In this document: positions 1 to 11,100 of the stretch, piece by piece
Layout: each line of letters begins with the position of its first letter
Numbering within the stretch: the stretch's first letter is position 1
Source: Triticum aestivum
Lineage: Eukaryota; Streptophyta; Magnoliopsida; Poales; Poaceae
DNA: 64,000 nt
Assembly: GCF_018294505.1 (NCBI RefSeq)
Contig: NC_057808.1
Span: 224,871,684 to 224,935,683, forward strand
Direction of reading: 5' to 3'
Notes under the pieces: model-generated
Seen by the model: only the letters and a program-made list of their open reading frames with translations
Database searches by the model: none
What the model was told of the DNA's origin: nothing
Made by a program: the position numbers and the translations under genes

Positions 1-650
1 AAGTCAGCCTCCCACAATGGTGGGTCCCAGCTAGCAGGGGGTATTCATTTTTTTTGTGCATAATAAAGAGGCACTTCCTTGTGTGTGAAGATATAGCTGG
101 TGGGTTCGAGCTGATAGCGGGGGGGGGGGGGCATTTTTTTCAAGAAATACAGAGGCCCTTCCGGTGGGTCCCAGCTATCAGGTGGAGGAATCATTATTTT
201 GCGTGTAATAAGGAGGCATTTCCTTGTGTGGACCCCTACTGTCAGCCTCTTCCAATGGCTGTTGTTTGTTGACCATGTTGACCTCGCCGCGCCGAGAGCA
301 CAAACGAAGTGGATGAGGGCGAGGCCCAGGAAGGGAACGACCCGGAGCCCGCGAAGCCACCGCAGCGGATGCCCACGCTGAGGGGTGTACGAGCGCTGAC
401 TGGTCGGCTGCAGGGTGAGGCTGACGTCGTCGAAAAATAACAGGATGTGCGGGTGGGTAGAGGGATGGCCTGGCGGCAGCACAGCCAGCCACGGGAGGAG
501 GGAGCATGCAGTCCCGCCGGCGCTGGTTTGGGCGGCTGGAGCAGGAAGATCAGAGATTGAAGAAGCACGGCGGCCGTTGGATGGACATCCAACAGTCACT
601 GCTCTGTGTTGACTAAGTTGACAAAGCCTTGCATACGCGTCAAAAAAAAT
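1..650. repeat. GC-rich dispersed repeat unit, copy U0
   Basis: A unit of about 0.65 kb carries recurring GGTGGGTCCCAGCT-type phrases, the marker GAGGAATCATTATTTTGCG, and a terminal near-palindrome GTTGGATGGACATCCAAC around 574-591. The same order of phrases recurs at 39300-39960 and 40905-41560, and in a diverged form at 38566-39300 and 40395-40905. Long frames on either strand (for example 45-599 minus) differ in reading between copies, so I read the unit as non-coding repeat. The sequence resembles high-copy Triticeae repeat DNA, and the link to CACTA elements is inference. Confidence 0.6.
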
Positions 651-1536
651 TAGAACAACATCATCGTCAACCTAGTAGGCCCAGAAGTCAGTCTCCAAAT
701 ATGTGGAAAACAACATACATCCCATTAGCCATTATTTTCAATAATTTACAGCCCATTTTCTAATTCTTAAGGATATTTGAAGCCCATGTTCTTTTTATTA
801 GCATTACAGACCATATATTCTGGGCACTGCTAAAAAATTCAACGAACATTTTCATATTTCAGTGGGGTCCGAACTCTTTTAATCACGAAATTTCGAGTTG
901 CGTTAATTTTTTAAAAAATATATCAAAATAAAATTCAAAAAACAATTCTCCGCAAAAAATGAATGAAATTTAAAATCTTAACTAGCAAGATGCCCGTGCG
1001 TTGCACGGAACATGAAGATGCATTTGTATGAGTAGTTTATCTTGTGGGAGAAAAGACGATCTTTTAATGTAATTGCCAGTTGGCTTTTGTTTTTATAAGA
1101 GTAGAGAGTAGAGAAATCCAAAAAAATGATATTTTAATGTAATTGCCGGTTGGCTTTAGTTTAAAAATTTACAACCCATTTCTTACAACTTATAGCCCAT
1201 TTTCCGGGGAAGCCCATTTCTTACTAGTTTACGTCCTTCCCTCCTCGTCTTGAAAGATTTGCTGCCCAGCAGGGCTGAGAAAAGCAAGTAGGCCTCGGTT
1301 TTGGTGTTCTCCAAAAAAAAGAACTGGGCTAGCCATTTTCAGAAAGAAAAAAGATATCAACTGGGCTCGTCATGTGCTTAAATAAAAGCGTAAGCGTGGG
1401 CTAGACGGGCCACAGCCCCCGCACAACATGCAGTTGAGCTCCGTCTCTGAAACTAAAAAAGCAACTAGGCGAGCTGCTGGGTCCCTGGTGTTATCCGCTC
1501 GTTGTGTAATTTTGACAAATCCGCTGCCGCACCGGC
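651..1536. repeat. AT-rich tail shared with 39960-40395 and 41560-42190
   Basis: No gene is visible. Phrases such as AGCCCATATTCTTTTTGTTAG-like text and GTCTTGAAAGATTTGCAGCCC-like text match the tails that follow the repeat units in the second block. Compared with 41790-41840, this copy carries about 165 extra bases (roughly 981-1145). They begin with CTAGCAAGATGCCCGTGCGT at 982 and contain a short direct duplication of the phrase TTTTAATGTAATTGCC. The extra piece is probably a small insertion. Confidence 0.5.
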
Positions 1537-2228
1537 CTATGATTCGCCAGTGTGAGATGAGACGTTGATGACTTGTCCTGGCGACATGCCGCCGTTGGTG
1601 AACTCCGTGTCCCCCTTGTTGAAGTCGACTGCGTCCTCGTCCTCGTTCTCGTCCTCGGTGCCGCCCTCAAGGTTGTAGTACTCGTAGTAGTGGCTGCGCT
1701 AGAGCTCGCGTTGTTACTCCACCGCCGATTCCTCGACAGACAGACTCTTCTCTACCTCGACCTCGGCCACGCGCAACCCCTCCTCCCGGTGCTCCTCGAT
1801 CTCCGCCGCCTCCTGCATCTCCAGCTCCCGCTCGGCGACCTCATGAGGAAGCAGGTGCTCCATGGCCACCGCCGCCTTTTCAGACGTGGGTTGCATGCTG
1901 GAGTTCAAGGTGGCCTAGAATATCTTGGCGTGTGCATCCTCGATCATGGCGTGGATGGTCTCGACCGGGGCCAGGGCGACATCGGCGGCATGGACGGCAG
2001 CTCGAGCGCTCTCGGCGTTTGTAGCCGCCGTCGCAGCAGCAGTCTCGGCTGCCGCGGCTACCCTCTCGGCTGCCGCAGACGCCCTCTCGGCGGAAGCGGC
2101 CGCGCTCAATGCGGATGCGGCGGCACTCTCGGCGTAGGCGGCCGCGCTCTCGGCACAGACGGCGGCGCTCGGGGGGGGGGGGACGCGACCATCGTACGGG
2201 CCTTCACGAAATGTTTCCACGGCGTCAT
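1537..2228 (-). pseudogene. Ala/Glu-rich coiled-coil protein pseudogene, family not recognised
   Basis: An ATG at 2228 starts MTPWKHFVKARTMVASPP. A run of 12 C (minus strand, 2171-2182) then shifts the frame by one. The continuing frame gives a strongly Ala-rich heptad-like stretch (repeats of AESAAA) and then IHAMIEDAHAKIF. In-frame stops follow: TAG at 1915-1917, TAA near 1711-1713 and a further TAG. The frame stays readable through all of them, with an acidic segment (EVAERELEMQEAAEIEEH) and a tail ending in SSHTGES at TAG 1537-1539. Without the lesions the product would be about 230 residues. A TATA-like motif lies about 100 bp upstream. The 252-codon frame on the plus strand is its antisense shadow. 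Function unknown; it looks coiled-coil. The homopolymer shift could be a sequencing error, but the three stops argue for decay. Confidence 0.6.
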
Positions 2229-2327
2229 CTTTGCAAGAAGGGGGTGGCGGAATGGGGATTGGGATTCTTGGATTCGGGGGTTGCCGGCACTGGAGCAGAC
2301 GAGCCGGCGAAGCTTAAGGAGGGAGAC

Positions 2328-2334
2328 TTAAATA
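2328..2334 (-). promoter_or_regulatory. TATA-like box of the coiled-coil pseudogene
   Basis: The minus strand reads TCTATTTAAGTCTCCC, about 100 bp before the ATG at 2228. Position and sequence fit a plant TATA box with a short CT-rich leader. This is inference from sequence only. Confidence 0.45.
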
Positions 2335-2340
2335 GACCCA

Positions 2341-2905
2341 GATATTTTCATCGCAAACGGTTCCTAGAAAACAACTGTGTGTGATGTTGTACATATTTTT
2401 TATTAGCCGTGAAAGAAGAATTTGGAGTAAAGTGGCAACGGATGGTGTTTTAAATGAACGAGAAATTTTGTAGTACTAATACAACTATCATGTCAAATTT
2501 TGGAAAATTTCAGGAGTCATTTCACCTTTTAAGACATTTAAGTGATTTTCTAGCAGTGAGGAATTAGGAGGAAGTGTTTTTTTGGCTTGTAATAATGAGG
2601 CACCTGCTTGCGTAATGCAATGACCCTTGTGGGTCCCTACTGTCAGCGTCTCCACGTACAGTCATCTCCTGATTCCTCTTGGTTGTTGACCATGTTGACA
2701 ACGCCAGATGGAGTTGGGCACAATGAGCGAACCAAGGCGGAGAACGACGGCGAGGCCTTGGACGGGAAGGAACAACAAGTGGCGGGTGGAGGGGAGTACG
2801 AGGGCAACAACATACAACTCAAGCTTACAAACGGTACAAAAAGCCCAAGGATTAATTGTTCATAAATTTTTTAGACAAAACCCAGATTGAACATGGCAGT
2901 AACAT
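2341..2905. repeat. Non-coding block paralogous to 42200-43200
   Basis: No convincing gene. Phrases such as GTGGGTCCCTACTGTCA, CCACGTACAGTCATCTCC and GGTTGTTGACCATGTTGACAA recur near 42310-42400 in the same order, and the block ends just before the F-box relic in both places. It is shorter here than at 42200-43200. Confidence 0.5.
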
Positions 2906-4647
2906 CTAACCCAGCCACTCTTTTTCACAGTCACAAACAAATGGATCGGTCAGATCCATAAAATCAACATCCCGTGCATAAAAATTTATTGCACGATGAC
3001 TACAACTTGTTGTAAATAGAAGCCGAGCACGTTTGGAAGCCGATTTGTCCACCTGAAACTTCTTTTTTGCTCTTCAACATGTCCGCCCGTGAGAAATCTC
3101 TTGCGGTAAAACTTAAGCCTCATGGACAATAGTAACCTCGCATTCAACAGGAAGAATGTGACAAAGCTTATGTTTGCCTGGTTGGATGCATATCCTTCCA
3201 TCGTTATTGTCCTCAAACAAATGTCATGAGAACTGAGAAAATCCTGGTGCTTATTACGCCACCGATTGGTTATACGTTTTTGTCCATGTGCTTGCAGTAC
3301 CTAAGTAGACATGAAGATTTGAAAATAGTTAAGGTCTGAAAAAAGAGTATGTCGAAAGAGCAACAGCTGAACGGTTAATTCTAGTACAATATATACAGTC
3401 TTTCAATGTGCATGAAATCATCACCTCCATATATAAATTCTCCAGAGACTGAAAGCATCGCAGCAAGCCAATAATTATGTTCAGATCATAACTATACATT
3501 CCGATATATAAGATCTTGACAGAATCCAGCAACATTGATAGGCTATCCATGGACGAACTCTTCATTGAGCATATAACATAATATTAGTACCCAAAGTGTA
3601 CTCCAAGATGATATAAAACTTATGCGCACAAATAAAAAATGCATCTTATGATTACAAATGTGTAGATGATAATATACGGTTCCTAAAAAAGTGAGGAGCC
3701 AAACATCAACTTCTTGTGATCATTAAACGGATCACGAATTACACCAATTACACCCAAGGTATTCAGTTTGGGCGCAGAGACGACAGTTATTTGCGAAGGT
3801 TTATAACAATTATCAAGGAGCAACCTTTCAAGTGAAGGGGCATCTTTGATGATGAGCTGCTGTCCTTCAAAACAAATTCCAATGCTTTTAAGGTGAGGCG
3901 ACTTTATTTGGAGACAACTGGTAGGGATTTATATTCCCAAAACAATCAGCAAGCGCTCCAGGGCAGGGCAACTAGAGTGGATGATGCTGTGCAGTGAGGC
4001 CTCCGACAGATAAACCACCACAAGCGAAAGTTTTTTTAGCAGTGGGAGTTGAAGCATTTGTACCAGATCGTCTGGTAGATGGCACCGGGCGAAGGTGGCG
4101 GTGTGGAGAGAGGAGGAAAACCGCGAGATGGACAACAGTGGTGTGGGCATGAATTCTTGGTATGTTCGTTGTATGAAACTTTTGTGGTAATCGTAGAACT
4201 CAAACTGCTGGAGTTTTCCGAATTCAGGGGATGTCAGCCAAGCGTCCACCGTGTCGGGTATGGACAACAGGTAGCGTGTCGGGATGCAGAGGCGTTGAAC
4301 GGGGCCCTGCTGGTGAGAGTAGACGATGGCTCTGAGGAGATCAAATTCAGGAAGGACAGATATCTGACGACAGTCGAGATTGAGGGGCGCGGTGCGCCAT
4401 AGAGGGCGCCACCGAGTTGAGAGGACTTGTGTGCGATAGCAATCATTGGTGGGGAGAAGCGAGATGATCTCATCAAGGATGGCGTTCAGGAGATTGCTAA
4501 TGCGGTCCACCGGAGATTCTACCGGTTCCTCAGATCCGGGTGGGGGGGCTCGCCGCTTCTCCCCGCGATGCCGGGTGTGGGATCTACAACTAGTATCGCC
4601 GTTGGCGGGAGCCTCATCTTCTTGGCGCTGGGGCCAACCGACTCCAT
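2906..4647 (-). pseudogene. FBD-type F-box protein pseudogene, copy 1
   Basis: The ATG at 4647 begins MESVGPSAKKMRLPP. A seven-base G run (4542-4548) lacks one base relative to the paralogue at 44.9 kb, so the frame hits a stop before the F-box. The F-box itself (DRISNLLNAILDEIISLLPT ... LSTRWRPLWR) is readable from 4510. Leucine-rich segments follow, then CPALERLL, an in-frame TAA at about 3929, then SPHLKSIGICFEGQQ and SAPKLNTLGVI. The splice donor seen in the paralogue (CAG|GTAC) is TAG|GAAC here. Later exons are visible at 3340-3565 (MDSLSMLLDSVKILYIG) and 2986-3216 (SFVTFFLLNAR, an FBD signature), with a frameshift before the C-terminal DLTDPFVCDC. Such proteins normally act as substrate adaptors of SCF ubiquitin ligases; this copy cannot make one. 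No intact ATG-initiated F-box frame remains. Confidence 0.8.
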
Positions 4648-4689
4648 TTTCCTTGTGGGCGTCGCACCGAGCTCACGGGTTTGAGCAGA

Positions 4690-4900
4690 GTAGCCAGAGA
4701 CGAGCCTAGTGGCAGTGCGAGTGGGGAAGAAGGAGGGCTGGGATTTTCTGTAGGAGTGGAAGAAGAGGAGCATGCGTTTTCTGTATGAGTGAGGAAGAAG
4801 GTGAGCGGGGGTTTTCTGGACGGGTGAGGAAGATGGGGAGCGGGTGGAATTGGGGTGCGACGGAAGCGGGAGAGTCCAACGAGCTGTAGTATAAGTGGAA
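4690..4900. repeat. Short GA/GT-rich tandem repeat upstream of F-box copy 1
   Basis: Three to four imperfect copies of a 45-55-bp phrase of the type GTGAGGAAGAAGG ... GGGTTTTCTG lie directly upstream of the F-box ATG (minus strand). The paralogue at 44990-45120 has the same arrangement, so the repeat predates the duplication. It occupies the promoter/leader position. Confidence 0.55.
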
Positions 4901-5295
4901 GCGAGGAGGAAGGAGGGTTTTCCTAGGATCGCCCCCTCTTCAAGAAATATGGGCTTCTCCTCGCAAAAAACAAAAACAAATGGGCTTTAAGATGGATAGG
5001 CTTTTGTATCGGCCTAGTCGGCTGCCCGTGTTTCGTACTGGAGGGCCTTGTGCTAGAGGCAGCCCGAGACACTCTCCAGCTTATTGCCCATTCGAAAGAA
5101 AAAAAGGACGCCTCTAGCTTATGGCTACTCATCGGTAACCTTTTTCAACTTGGCATCCACCAAATTAGAGAATGCGGTTGTGGATGCAGACATTCACACT
5201 GGTCGCGTAGCGCGGCAAAGTGAGGTGTCAAATAACAGGCCTAAAATATACTTACTAGATTGTGAAGGTTCACAGGCTAGTCAACATTTACATTA
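4901..5295. other. Intergenic, paralogous to 45110-45540
   Basis: No gene seen. The stretch ending near 5240 (phrases CCACCAAATTAGA, then GCGGCAA ... AATAACAGG) matches 45447-45530 in the second block. There the match is followed by the gene at 45.5-46.8 kb; here it runs straight into sequence matching 47300 onward. A deletion in this copy, or an insertion in the other, is implied. Confidence 0.5.
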
Positions 5296-5958
5296 AACTA
5301 AGCTTCAGAAGATACGATATGCATACTAACATTCAGAAGAACAAAAATTCAGCATGTTTATGCATCTCAATATTCACCATACTATAACCCATACAAAGCT
5401 GTGAGAAGGTGTGGAAATAAAGAAAATTGTCGATGCTTCTCTGAGCAAAGGGCCTCCCTGCGCACGCATTAATTTCCTGGGCATGCTTGTTTCTTCTCAA
5501 TATTGCGAGCACTTTGAGCATGTTGGCAACTCCACAGCTAGCTAGCTGCCTCATCTTGGAATTGGTGCTGACACATTTGCAGCAAACACATGAGGCAATA
5601 GAGATGACTCAACATGAGTCCATATTGTGCAGTTCCCCTGAAATCATCTTCATTGTCCTGAATCTGAAAAGATAGGAAAACAATAGCTATACTTAAACGG
5701 TGTTGCAAAACAGTAGCACATATCAATAGCTCGGCATGACAAAACATGGTCATCTGGACGAAGGGGATACTGACCTGCCTGAGGAAGATTACATATAATT
5801 TCATAAGTCCTTGGTTGATTTCCACCTTCGGCTGCACTGCTTGTTTGCTACTCCACACATGACAGTATCGTTCTGCACTACAATCAGCAAGTCAACGTAC
5901 GAATAAGCTTATTTCATCTTGCGGTGGTGATTGCACCTAGTTACGAACATAGGAATAC
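5296..5958 (-). repeat. Triplicated non-coding block T, copy 1 (3' part only)
   Basis: The phrase GTTGTGAGAAGGTGTxxAAATAAAG and the following GCTTCTCTGAGCAxAGGGCC also occur near 27360-27420 (first phrase) and 47420-47480. On the minus strand a splice-donor-like CCAG|GTATTCCTA at 5952-5960 is conserved at 47895-47902. This suggests the 3' half of a transcription unit of unknown product. No reading frame is conserved between copies. The upstream part is replaced here by the Copia gag scrap that begins at about 5960. Confidence 0.4.
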
Positions 5959-6009
5959 CTGGAGCACCATGAGTTTAGCTGACAGCAGGTAGATGCAGCC
6001 ATATAAGTT

Positions 6010-6336
6010 TTGTGCGGTGCTACCAAAATTGAGGTTTGTATCCCTCCCCGTTATGAGAATTCTTCTTGAAGTTGGTAGAATGTGACGGCTTGTTCTATGC
6101 ATCAAACTTGCCTTTCCCCTGAGATTTGTTCTTGTTGTTTTCGGGCTGGTTGGGCTAGAAGTTCTTCTCGTGTACCATGTGGGCACTAGAAGCTCCCTCA
6201 GCGACCCAAGCACGTGTGTCTTTTGCTCTCGCCTTCTCTTCAAAATGAAGAGTGCTAATGAGATCCGAAACGGAAAACTCATGTCTCTTGTTTTTTAGAG
6301 AAGTAGCAAAATCGTTCCATGAAGGTGGAAGCTTGG
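6010..6336 (-). pseudogene. Copia-type gag fragment (Angela/WIS-like)
   Basis: Reading minus from 6336 gives KLPPSWNDFATSLKNKRHEF, then a DLISTL/EEKARAKD segment, SSAHMVHEKNF, a TAG stop, a Lys/Asn-rich stretch with GKGKF, and another TAG. This order matches the C-terminal gag region of Triticeae Angela/WIS/BARE-1 Copia elements before the zinc knuckle. The fragment is cut at 6336 by the end of the Gypsy element, and nothing upstream of gag is present on the other side of that element. Confidence 0.65.
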
Positions 6337-6420
6337 TGTGACGCCCACGATGCGGCTATATCTCCCACGTGTCGAGGCACGCCTTAGAGGCATAACCGCA
6401 TTGTGGTTTTGTCGCAAGAA

Positions 6421-6425
6421 GGGTC
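6421..6425. repeat. Target-site duplication GGGTC, left copy
   Basis: GGGTC at 6421-6425 is repeated at 8146-8150. The uninterrupted LTR reads GCAAGAAGGGTCATCTTC near 16991, which is the empty site with a single GGGTC. Confidence 0.92.
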
Positions 6426-8145
6426 TGTTGGAGATCGTTGCAGAAATTAAAATTTTTCTACGCATCACCAAGAACAATCTATGGAGTCTTCTAGCAACGA
6501 GAGGGAAAAGAGTGCATCTACATACCCTTGTAGATCGCGAGCGGAAGCGTTCAAGTGAACGGGGTTGATGGAGTCGTACTCGTCGTGATCCAAATCACCG
6601 ATGACCGAGCGCCGAACGGACGGCACCTCCGCGTTCAACACACGTACGGTTGGGGAAGACGTCTCCTCCTTCTTGATCCAGCAAGGGGGAGGGAGAGATT
6701 GATGGAGATCCAGCAGCACGACGGCGTGGTGGTGGAAGCAGCGGGGATCTCGGCAGGGCTTCGCCAAGCTCAGCGAGAGGAAGAGGTGTCACGGGAGGGA
6801 GAGGGAGGCGCCAGGGGCTTGGATGCGGCTTCCCTCCCTTCTCCCCTCTTTATATATGGCCCCTGGGGGGGCGCCGGCCCTAGGAGATCCAATCTCCAAG
6901 GGGGGGGGGGGGGCGGCGGCCAAGGGGGTGGCTTGCCCCCCAAGCCAAGTGGGGCGCCCCCACCCCTAGGGTTTCCAACCCTAGGCGCAGGGGGATGCCC
7001 AAGGGGGCGCACCAGCCCAACAGGGGCTGGTTCCCCTCCCACTTCAGCCCATGGGGCCCTCCGGGATAGGTGGCCCCACCCAGTGGACCCCCGGGACCCT
7101 TCCGGTGGTCCTGGTACAATACCGGTGACTCCCGAAACTTTCCCGGTGGCCGAAACTGGACTTCCTATATACAATTCTTCACCTCCGGACCATTCCGGAA
7201 CTCCTCGTGACGTCCAGGATCTCATCCGGGACTCCGAACAACTTTCGGATTTCCGCATACTAATATCTCTACAACCCTAGCGTCACCGAACCTTAAGTGT
7301 GTAGACCCTACGGGTTCGGGAGATATGCAGACATGACCGAGACGACTCTCCGGTCAATAACCAACAGCGGGATCTGGATACCCATGTTGGCTCCCACATG
7401 TTCCACGATGATCTCATCGGATGAACCACGATGTCGAGGATTCAATCAATCCCGTATACAATTCCCTTTGTCAATCGGTACGTTACTTGCCCGAGATTCA
7501 ATCGTCGGTATCCCAATACCTTGTTCAATCTCGTTACCGGCAAGTCACTTTACTAGTACCATAATGCATGATCCCGTGACCAAACACTTGGTCACATTGA
7601 GCTCATTATGATGATGCATTACCGAGTGGGCCCAGAGATACCTCTCCGTCATACGGAGTGACAAATCCCAGTCTCGATTCGTGCCAACCCAACAGACACT
7701 TTCGGAGATACCCGTAGTGCACCTTTATAGCCACCCAGTTACGTAGTGACGTTTGGCATACCCAAAGCACTCCTATGGTATCCGGGAGTTGCACAATCTC
7801 ATGGTCTAAGGAAATGATACTTGACATTTGGAAAAGCTCTAGCAAACGAACTACACGATCTTGTGCTATGCTTAGGATTGGGTCTTGTCCATCACATCAT
7901 TCTCCTAATGATGTGATCCCGTTATCAATGACATCCAATGTCCATAGTCAGGAAACCATGACTATTTGTTGATCAACGAACTAGTCAACTAGAGGCTCAC
8001 TAGGGACATGTTGTGGTCTATGTATTCACACATGTATTATGATTTCCGGATAACACAATTATAGCATGAACAATACACAATTATCATGAACAAGGAAATA
8101 TAATAATAACCATTTTATTATTGCCTCTAGGGCATATTTCCAACA
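6426..8145 (-). mobile_element. Solo Copia LTR, Angela/WIS/BARE-1 type
   Basis: On the minus strand it starts TGTTGGAAATATGCCCTAGA at 8145 and ends ATCTCCAACA at 6426, the characteristic termini of this Triticeae Copia group. The length of 1720 bp fits its LTR. No internal retroviral-type region accompanies it, and exact GGGTC duplications flank it, so it is a solo LTR left by unequal recombination between the two LTRs of a former insertion. It lies only in the left Gypsy LTR, so it inserted after the Gypsy element. The frames at 6555-7280 (plus) and 6770-7258 (minus) are GC-rich LTR sequence, not genes. Confidence 0.92.
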
Positions 8146-8150
8146 GGGTC
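8146..8150. repeat. Target-site duplication GGGTC, right copy
   Basis: The second GGGTC, immediately after the CCAACA end of the solo LTR; it pairs with 6421-6425. Confidence 0.92.
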
Positions 8151-11100
8151 ATCTTCACACAATCCCATGTAATGAACAAGAATGGGATAACGAGAGTTGG
8201 CTTACAATCGCCACTTCACACAATACATAAAGTAATTCATACATCATCCAAAATCTACACATGGATCGACTACGGTCAAAACCAAATGAAAATAAGATAA
8301 CCCCAAATGCTAGATCCCCGATCGTCCCAACTGGGCTCCACTACTGATCATCAGGAAAAGAAACATAGTAACGACCACGTTCCTCGTCGAACTCCCACTT
8401 GAGCTCGGTTGTGTAATCTGCACTGGCATCGTCGGCACCTGCAACTGTTTTGGTAGAATCTGTGAGTCACGAGGACTCAGCAATCTCACACCCGCGAGAT
8501 CAAGACTATTTAAGCTTATAGGAAAGGATGGTGTAATGAGGTGGAGCTGCAGCAAGCACTAAGCATATATGGTGGCAAACATACGCAAATGAGAGCGAGA
8601 AGAGAAGCAACGCAACGGTCGCGAAGCTAGAATGATCAAGAAGTGATCCTGAAACTACTTACGTTCATGCATAACTCAAACCGTGTTCACTTCCCGGACT
8701 CCGCCGAGAAGAGACCATCACGGCTACACACACAGTTGATGTATTTTAATTAAGTCAAGTGTCAAGTTCTCTACAACCGGACATTAACAAATTCCCATCT
8801 GCCTCATAATCGCGGGCACAGCTTTCGAAAGATAATCCCCTGCAGTGGTGTCCCAACTTAGCCCATTATAAGCTCTCACGGTCAACGAAAGATAAACTTT
8901 CTCCCGGGAAGACCCGATCAGTCTCGGGATCCCGGTTTACAAGACATTTCGACAATGGTAAAACAAGACCAGCAAAGCCGCCCGATGTGCCGACAAATCC
9001 CGATAGGAGCTGCACATATCTCGTTCTCAGGGCAACACCGGATGAGACTAGCTACGAGTAAAACCAGCCCTCAAGTTTCCCCAAGGTGGCCCCGCAGGCA
9101 GCTCGATTCGAACCAACACTCGAAGGAGCACTGGCCCGTGGGGGTCTAAAATAAAGATGACCCTCGGGCTCGCGAAAACCCAAGGGAAGTGTAGGTGGTA
9201 GGTGGCCAAATGGTAAAACCAGGGTTGGGCCTTGCTGGAGGAGTTTTATTCAAAGCGAACTGTCAAGGGGGTCCCATAAATCACCCAACCGCGTAAGGAA
9301 CGCAAACTCAAGGAACATAATACCCGGTATGACGGAAACTAGGGCGGCAAGAGTGGAACAAAACACCAGGCATAAGGCCGAGCCTTCCACCCTTTACCAA
9401 ATATATAGATGCATTAATTAAATAAGAGATATTGTGATATTTCAAAATATCCATGTTCCAACATGGAACCAACTTCAACTTCACCTGCAACTAGCAACGC
9501 TATAAGAAGGGCTGAGCAAAAGCGGTAACTTAGCCAAACAACGGTTTGCTAGGAAAGGATGGTTAGAGGCTTGACATGGCAATATGGGAGGCATGATATA
9601 GCAAGTGGTAGGTAGCGCAGCATAGCAATAGAACGAACTACTAGCAAAGCAAAGATAGAAGTGATTTCGAGGGTATGGTCATCTTGCCTGCAAGGTTCTC
9701 AGAGTTGTCGAAAGCTTGATCCTCGTAAGCATACTCAACAGGTTCCTCGTTCACGAACTCGTCTCCTGGCTCTACCCACAGCAAGAACACAAGCAACGGA
9801 ACCACAATCAATCACGGGAAATGCACAAGCAACATGATGCAAAACATGCATGATATGCGAGATGTGGTATGCGATGCGTATGTGTGCTCCGGAAGAAAAA
9901 GGATGAACAATGTAGTAACTTGGCAAACCAAGTATTCCACTGGAAAGATGAGATGATTTCGGTCGAAATCGATATAAAGATCACCGGAAACGGATGCACG
10001 GTTTGCAAATGGCAAGCAAAACAAGAATGACACGATTTTGCGATTAACAGGATGATAGCACTTAGAATGCAACAAGTGACTATGCTAAAGCACCCCAACA
10101 TAGCAACAAAACATATGGAAGTGATCTACAGGAGATAATTGACAAAAGATGAACACTGAGATACGGCTAGATCACACCATAACAGGTTCAAACAAACATG
10201 GCAAAAGTGCAAAAGATATCAGTTTCACAGACTTGGTGAAAATACTGAACATGGCTGAAACAGCATCAGGTAGCAATGTTCAGAGCAAGCAATGAACATG
10301 CTACAGGAACTTAACATAGAAAAACAAGGCATGGCATGAATCTACTAAATGCATAGAACAGAAGTCCCTTACTGGCCATGAGCCAAAAAGGATCAGAACA
10401 TATGATGGCACTCATGTAAACATAGCAAGTTTCGTTAACAGGTTTCAGACTTGGCAGAAAAACAGAGCATGGCATTAACAGAATTATGAAGGCATCTTGG
10501 TGAGCTTGATTCACTCACCACAAAGCAATGCATAACAAAACAAGCATACCTAAAGAAAGATGGCATGTTTATTAAGCTAACCATGGCAAGAGAAAGTTCA
10601 TAGCATGTATGGATCAACTACAACAACCTTGGCAAAGTTGAATATCATGTTAACAATCTGCCAGGAATATTTTATAGCAAAAGTAGAGCAAGATTAAGAC
10701 ATGCTAGGGCACTCTATAATTGCAAACAGGGGCATGGATGTATAGATCACAACTATATCTACAAAACATCCTTACTGAACATACCCAGAAGAAGCATGGA
10801 TCTCACTGTAGCCACAAGGATACATAGCAACAAAATAACAGCAGTAACAGACTTGGTGAAAATCCTAAGTCTCTGAAAACAGAAACATCACGAAGCCTAG
10901 TTTGCATGCTTGTTCTAGTCACCAAATAGATCAAACAAATACATGGCATACACCTCTGTAAATATGGCATGTCATAGATCAAAACACATGTAGAGGTCAT
11001 ACTCATAAGATGCACACATTAAATGCAACAAAAATAACAAAACACCAAGTTCTGTTAACAGACAGCAGTAAACATCATATAGCACTCTTGCACCAGAGAT

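Noticed and set aside
45..599. Possible conserved gene starting MTVGCPSNG in the GC-rich units
   Set aside because: The start is shared by several units but the remainder diverges by frameshifts between them, as expected for repeats, not a protein under selection.
1573..2331. Plus-strand frame of 252 codons
   Set aside because: Antisense to the minus-strand coiled-coil relic, which has an ATG, TATA box and typical coding composition; the plus frame is a GC-rich shadow.
6555..7280. Long GC-rich frames on both strands (241 and 162 codons)
   Set aside because: They lie inside the solo Copia LTR, which is non-coding in this family.
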